64,000 bases of DNA, from positions 1,897,501-1,961,500 of the forward strand of contig NC_086371.1 in the NCBI RefSeq assembly GCF_036324505.1, in the 5' to 3' direction. The translations under genes and the position numbers were made by a program. Positions 57,426 through 64,000 of this stretch are shown here, one piece after another. The notes below the pieces were generated by a model. It ran no database searches. It was not told the origin of the DNA and saw only the letters and a program-made list of their open reading frames with translations. The DNA is from Eleginops maclovinus. Lineage: Eukaryota; Chordata; Actinopteri; Perciformes; Eleginopidae. Numbering within the stretch: position 1 is the stretch's first letter; every line of letters begins with the position of its first letter.

Positions 57426-60281
57426 ATGCTGCTGGCTCTGCTTCTGCTTCTGAGTCTTTGCTCTGACGCTCGCTCCTCCGAGCCGTCGTCCATAACCATC
57501 CAGTACCGTGTTTGGGAGGAGCAGCCGACAGGAACCCGGGTCGGCCGTCTGGTGGATGACCTCCGTCAGAGGGACGAAGGCGGCCCTCTTGAGGATTTCC
57601 AGGTGGTGGAGCACGGATTAGGCCTTCCCTTCTCCGTCAGCACTCAAGACGGGGTCGTCACCACCCAGGGCCGGCTGGACAGGGAGGAGCTGTGCAGCGG
57701 ATCGGACCTGTGCGAGCTGGCGTTCAGCGTCCTCTACAGGAAGGGCGGTGCTGTCAACTGCCTGCGGGTTCGCGTGGAGGTGATGGACCTGAATGACCAC
57801 AGTCCCACCTTCCCCAGCGCTCTGCAGGAAGTGGAGATCTCAGAGACGGCTGGCCTCAGGATGCGCATCCCTCTGGACCGGGCCGTGGATCCTGATGCCG
57901 GGCCTAATAGCCTGCAAAGCTACTTGCTGTCCGTCAACCAACACTTCACTCTGGATGTAACGGCTGCGCCAGGCGGGACCAAACAGGCTGAGCTGGTGGT
58001 GATTAAAGAACTGGACAGGGAGGTTCAGGCCACATTTGACCTGACCCTGGTGGCTTGGGATAAAGGGAACCCCCCCAGGTCCGGGAGCACCTTAGTCCGT
58101 GTTAATATTCAGGATTCAAATGATAACAGCCCCGTGTTTGAGGACAGCACCCCTACTGTGGAGCTGTCTGAGGATACAGCCCGTGGGACAACCATCATCA
58201 ACGTCAAGGCCACGGACCCGGACCAGGGGGCCAACGGGGAAGTGGAGTATTCGATAAGCAAACACTCACGTCCGTTGGTTAAGAAGCTCTTCTTTGTTGA
58301 CCCACAGACTGGAGCTGTGACTATCATTGCACCTTTGGACTACGAGGTCGAGACCTCTCATGAAGTCATCATTCAGGCCCGTGATCGCGGGCCCAATGCC
58401 ATCCCCACACACTGCAAACTGCACGTCAAGCTGAGAGATGTGAACGACAACGCACCGAGGATACACATGAACTGGGCTCCACCCAACTCACCTGTGGCGA
58501 CTGTGCTGGAAGGAGCCAAAGAGGACACCTTCATCGCCCTGGTGATGGTTTCTGATGCTGATTCAGGAGAAAATGGCAAAGTGAGAGCACACATCAAGCA
58601 AGGATCAGGGCCTTTTCGCCTTAAACGCAACCAACGTGATAGTTACATCATCGTTACCAACGGCACCCTGGACCGGGAAAAGGAAACGCATTACAACATC
58701 ACGGTCATCGCCCAGGATCATGGGGATCCCCCGCTGTCGTGCGTCAAACATCTGATCGTTCATGTTCTGGACGAGAACGACAACGCCCCGGTGTTCTCCA
58801 ACTCCGTCTATAATGCCTCCTTTGAGGAAAACAATGTGGCAGGCTACCGCGCTCTCAAAGTGGAAGCCCACGATGTGGACTTAGAGTTCAGTGGAAGAGT
58901 GTCTTACTCCATACGCAACATCAATGAAGTAGAAATGAACCCAATACCCTTCTCCATCCACCAGACCAGCGGTGTCATCAGCGTCCAGAAGCCTCTAGAC
59001 TTTGAGGAGTCCAACAGTTATACGTTAATGGTGGAGGCCGTGGACCAGGGTTATCCACCTCTCACCAGCACGGCCTCGGTTCAAATCGTCATCCAGGATG
59101 TGAACGACAACTACCCAGTCATCAAGGAGCCAAAACCCAGAAACGGTGTGGCTTTTCTAAGTGTACCAGTCAATACGGAGAAGGGGGAGATTGTGACGGA
59201 GCTACGGAATGACACAGAAGATGGATCCACACCTTTGCCGATCAATCGCTCGGTTGCAGAGGGGTTTGTTGGATTCCTTGCGTCCACCATAAAGGCCAAA
59301 GACCCGGACTCGGGGCTGAACGGACAACTCAGCTACCTCATCACTGATGAAAACCCCAATAAACTGTTCTTATTAGACAAGGCTACAGGTCAGCTGTTTG
59401 TTAACACCACCAATGCCACTGAGCTAATTGGGAAAACATTTAAAGTGAACATTGCTGTTTCTGACATGGGGACGCCCAGCCTGACCACCAAGGCAACTCT
59501 AGAGGTGACTTTCATCAATCTCAAAGACCACCTGAAGAACTCCTCACCCGGTAACAGAGGTCAGCTCAGCTTCACCATGATGATGGCGATCTGTTTCGGT
59601 GCCACCTGCCTGCTGCTGCTGTTGGCCTTCGCTTTGGTGACGACGTTCTGCCGCCCGGAAAAACGTGACAGCCGGGCGTACAACTGCAGACAGGCCGAGT
59701 CCACCTACACCCGCCACCCTCGACGCCCGCAGAAGAACATCAGGAAGTCGGACATTCAGCTCATCCCCGTCATCAGAGGCCGAACAGACGACTCTCCTGA
59801 GGATGATAGTGAGTCCCAGCCACTGGCCCCGCCTCCATTGACGTCAGACGAGGATCAAACTGAGAGGCAGTATACATTAACGCCGTCCGTCATGAACACC
59901 AGCTTCCACTCCCAAGGCTACCCAGAAGGGGATTCCTCCCACCACGGCAAAACGCTCCGGAAACCCGCAAACATCGAACTCGATGGAACTCTGCCGCTGA
60001 CACCCGCCTCGTCATACAGGACTCTTCGGAAATCCAGGAACGCTTCTTCATCATCTTCTTCAGTCTCTCATTCGAGCACCTTGAAGCGGCCGACTCACTC
60101 TAAGGAAGAAGAGGCACAGCAGAGTTCCTCCACCCAGGCGACTCTCCGGAGGCCGAGGACCTCGGAGGGGCGAGGGGGGCCCGAAGCAGAACACCGGCAG
60201 ATGCTTAGAAACCTGGTTCGTCTGTCCATGGCCGCCTTCGGAGAGTCCATCGAGCTTTCCTCAGCTTCCCCAGAAGTGCAG
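57426..60281 (+). CDS. pcdh12: Protocadherin-12 (PCDH12), first coding exon; gene continues beyond window
   Basis: Single-pass calcium-dependent adhesion protein of the delta-2-like protocadherins, known in mammals as VE-cadherin-2 and found at endothelial junctions. The ATG at 57426 starts a signal peptide (MLLALLLLLSLCSDA); an in-frame stop lies upstream at 57387. Six cadherin repeats follow, closed by calcium-binding motifs DLNDHSP (about residue 122), DSNDNSP (231), DVNDNAP (338), DENDNAP (449) and DVNDNYP (558); the sixth ends near 700. One membrane helix spans about 716-742, the same place as in human. The cytoplasmic part has AYNCRQAESTYTRHPRRPQK then SDIQLIPVIRGR, and ends RNLVRLSMAAFGESIE, all PCDH12 hallmarks. 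The exon stops at a consensus donor CAG|GTGAGA after codon 952, phase 0, where human exon 1 ends; nine codons read past this point are intron. Later exons, about 200 residues, were not found before the right edge. Confidence 0.96.
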
Positions 60282-61296
60282 GTGAGATCTTACCAACACT
60301 CCCAGTGCTAAACATTTAGTATTGCTGCATGGTCCTTTTAAGTCAAATAAGATAACCTTTGTTTCTTAATGTGGAAGTCATTGTGCTCAGATAAGGTTTT
60401 TAAATCGATCATTAATTTACGTCAAAATGCAAAGCAATGAAGTGCTTCAAAAAATAAGACACAATACAGGTATAAATGACATGAATGCAAGTATACAGTA
60501 TATTACTTTCATTGGTTTACTACTTTATACTTCTGCTCTTCTACCTAAATACTACGATCTATTTACTAATTACTTTATAGATTCAGAAATTGCCACACAA
60601 TACTTAGGAACAGCTTATAAAATATGATTATATGGTATATATTTAACATTATCTTTAACGTAAACCATGAGTGGGTTATTGAAGCATTAATTGGCAGTAA
60701 TTTAGCTAAGAAGTTACATCTTCTAACAATTAAAGCTTCTTAAATGTGAAAATTTGCTGCTTTTGCTTTAAATTATTAGAATATTTCTTGAGTGTTTTCT
60801 GCGGTACTTTCAATCTCAATACTTTAAATATAACATATACATGATCCTAGTTGTACTTATAGTTTTCTACTCAAGTACCATTCTCAATGCACTCCAACAT
60901 GTGTATTTTTACAGTGTGGTATTAGTACTCTTACTGGTTTACTGATCCACCACTGGTTATTTGAGTCTCAGCCTTGTTGTAGAAGAAGTGGGAGTTGCAG
61001 GCAAGTTGAAACCTTCAATGCAAGTTTGTCAAACATACTCATTTAGATATCATTAATAATTAAAGTAAACTTGCTGCATGATTTCTTAATGGCTTCTTAT
61101 TTACATTCTCCACCATAGCATCAACATTAAGGCTAATGCGCCGCCGCTGCTGGCTCTCATTTAAACGCCATTAAAACGTGTGATCACTTCTCTTCCAACA
61201 TGTGCTTACAGTTAATGTTGCATTAATTAAGTCTCCCCCCTGCAGGCTCTGACATTAATCTGAAGCGAAGTCCATTAGAGAGTGAGAATCTCTCTC

Positions 61297-61391
61297 CCCC
61301 CCCCCCCCCCCCCCCACACACACACACAGCTTCCATTACATTATCCCAGCAGCCTTTCTGCTTTTTCAGCCTCCTGTATAAGACAGCCTAA

Positions 61392-61456
<65 letters not shown>

Positions 61457-61605
61457 TATATAACAAGCTGATGGATGTCCAAAAAGGCAATGGGTTTATT
61501 CAGGTGCTCATGTGTCACAGACAGTAATCCCCCCCACCTCTAACAAACTCTGACAGTCCTTTTTACAGAATATCACATATCAGATTCATATTGAAACCAG
61601 GAGTG

Positions 61606-61665
<60 letters not shown>

Positions 61666-61690
61666 CGGGGGGGGGGGGGGGGGGGGTTGG
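61297..61690. repeat. G/C homopolymers fused to CA/TG arrays
   Basis: Three junctions: a C run (about 61297-61315) leading into CA repeats; a TG array (61393-61440) leading into a G run (61441-61456); a TG array (61608-61664) leading into CGGGG and a long G run (61667-61686). The G runs are quadruplex-prone. A similar C-run/CA junction lies at 33181-33211. Confidence 0.93.
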
Positions 61691-62904
61691 ATGAGACGAG
61701 CCAAAGTAAGCTGGGATGTGTTTGTAGTGTAAGCTAACACCGCTCTCACACGCCGCTCCGTCACTTACAAATGACCCAAACATCACTTTTACTGAGGCTG
61801 AGCTGCTGCCAGAGGAGAGAGGGAAACAGCTCGGGCTGAAAGCAGAAACTCAGAGGAGAGCAGGACGTTCTGTTGGTGCAAAGATTCAACCTTTAGAGCA
61901 AAACACTAGAACTTCAAAAGTGTAGCTTCACTTTGTGGTTCAATGTGTGGTTAGCATCTTTAATGCTCATTCAGGGTCAGAACTCTGTCTCTACTCGCAC
62001 TGCAGAATACAGCATAGTCAATTTAGTGGATAATGAGGTTAAACGGATAAATGTGACTTTCATTTCACTTTAAAGGAATGTGGATTAAATCAGGATCATT
62101 TCACTGACATACTGAGTGTTGTGTACTACTGGGCTGCTGAACTAAAGCATGGAAATAAGAGTTGAGTGAATGCAAGAGTTTAAGTCAATAAGTAAGGAAG
62201 GAAGTATGTAAGGAAGGAAAGAAGGGAGGAAGGTAGGAAAGAAGTAAGTGAGCAAGTAAGCAAGTATGAAGGAATTGAGAAATGAAGTTTGTAGGTAGGT
62301 CAATAAGTAAGTACATTTTCTTTAAACATTCAGTGTCAAAGAGCTTCAGGTAGTAGAAATAAGTATCTTAAGGGTTCCTGCTTTGGGGGTTCTAGATTCA
62401 CTTCAAAATAAAATAAATTCTTGACTTAAAGACAGATGATGACAATATTGGCTCCCAGGAAAAAAAGTCCCCAATATCTTCCCCCTTCTCCTTTATGATT
62501 CCATTATTTTCTGAGCAGATAGAGTTGATGACGTTAATAAGAAGAGTAATGGAGGGTGGGGTTTCTCTGCTCATCAGGGATATTACCGACGTACAAAAAG
62601 GTAGAGGACAAGTCTTATTAACACTCAAACCCGCGTCACTGAGGGCAAAAGTCACCGCTGACGCCCAGCAGGCCGAACAAAGAGCTCGGGCAGGTCCGAC
62701 ATCCTAACGTAAATCGCATTACAGAGAGGAAGGGGCCTTTTTCTTTTTACCCAGCATCCTCCTCTCCTCTGCCTCCCTCCCAGTAGTCGGCCCAGTTGGC
62801 ACTCAGCAGCTTCAGACCCCCCCTCCCACCACCAACCCCTCGAGGGTGAAGAGGAAGAGACTAGACGCCCTGGAGGAGGGGGATTTATTGTTCACCTCCA
62901 CCTC

Positions 62905-63412
<508 letters not shown>

Positions 63413-63469
63413 TTCAGAGTGATACAGGCAAAACTAAATCTAAGAGAGGATTTGTCCTGTGGAGCTCCA

Positions 63470-64000
63470 AAGTGAAGTCATGTGACCGTGCTGTAGTTCC
63501 TTTATAGCCCAACATTAGCCTCCTTTAGCTTAGCGGTGGTGAGGTGAAGTCATGTGACCGTGCTGTAGTTCCTGTATAGCCCAACATTAGCCTCCTTTAG
63601 CTTAGCGGTGGTGAGGTGAAGTCATGTGACCGTGCTTTAGTTCCTTTATAGCCCAACATTAGCCTCCTTTAGCTTAGCGGTGGTGAGGTGAAGTCATGTG
63701 ACCGTGCTGTAGTTCCTGTATAGCCTAACATTAGCCTCCTTTAGCTTAGCGGTGGTGACGTGAAGTCATGTGACCGTGCTGTAGTTCCTTTATAGCCCAA
63801 CATTAGCCGCCTTTAGCTTAGGGGTGGTGACGTGAAGTCATGTGACCGTGCTGTAGTTCCTTTGTAGCCTAACATTAGCCGCCTTTAGCTTAGGGGTGGT
63901 GACGTGAAGTCATGTGACCGTGCTGTAGTTCCTTTGTAGCCTAACATTAGCCGCCTTTAGCTTAGCAGTGGTGACGTGAAGTCATGTGACCGTGCTGTAG
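63470..64000 (-). repeat. 72-bp VNTR, array 5 (at least 7.4 units, continues past edge)
   Basis: Same unit as the other four arrays, reading GTGAAGTCATGTGACCGTGC on the plus strand. Unit variants include GAGGTGAAGTC in the first four units and TTTGTAGCCTAAC near the end. No element flank is visible on the left, where the array begins after single-copy text at about 63470; the right end is outside the window. Confidence 0.95.

Noticed and set aside
62495..62707. 70-codon plus-strand frame after an acceptor-like GAGCAG, as pcdh12 exon 2
   Set aside because: The translation does not resemble the expected PCDH12 tail (QISQLLSLL and following).

Overview
The window looks like nuclear DNA of a ray-finned (teleost, probably percomorph) fish. 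The evidence is split genes with GT-AG introns, very long CA/TG microsatellites throughout, a tRNA-derived SINE and a LINE 3' end of fish type, several minisatellites, and four vertebrate genes whose proteins match human THOC3, SHTN1, GM2A and PCDH12. THOC3, GM2A and PCDH12 all lie on human chromosome 5q, so this is a fish segment related to 5q. The shootin gene here is therefore more likely a fish paralogue than the direct counterpart of human SHTN1 on chromosome 10. No prokaryotic feature, CRISPR array, rRNA or functional tRNA was seen.

Layout. 1-6.6 kb: repeat-rich intergenic DNA (inverted CA/TG pair, 40-bp minisatellite, 72-bp VNTR). 6.66-11.0 kb, minus: thoc3, six coding exons, complete, with a LINE fragment and a SINE-like repeat in its introns. 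11.0-15.5 kb: intergenic, with CTCF-like motifs. 15.56-36.5 kb, minus: a shootin gene, 15 exons through the stop codon; only the start of the coding region was not located. Its introns hold CA/TG arrays, two 72-bp VNTR arrays, a tRNA-SINE and a 1.5-kb TIR element. 42.4-46.3 kb, plus: gm2a, four exons, complete, with CLEAR-type sites in front. 46-57 kb: intergenic, rich in repeats, with one possible terminal exon of an unidentified gene (51.9-52.1 kb). 57.4-60.3 kb, plus: the large first coding exon of pcdh12 (ectodomain, membrane segment, most of the tail); its intron 1 runs off the right edge.

The genes do not form a functional cluster: mRNA export (thoc3), axon growth-cone clutch (shootin), lysosomal ganglioside breakdown (gm2a) and endothelial-type adhesion (pcdh12) are neighbours through conserved synteny. 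The most unusual structure is repeat-based. (1) A 72-bp tandem unit occurs at five loci in both orientations, with recognisable shared flanks at several of them, as if carried by a dispersed element. Nearly every unit carries a CACATG E-box in the same decamer context as a site in the gm2a promoter. (2) Several shootin exons are bracketed by complementary GU- and CA-repeat tracts in the pre-mRNA, directly beside their splice sites.

Limits: exon borders were read by hand from splice signals, phase and remembered family sequence; paralogue assignment, repeat family names and regulatory sites are inferences.
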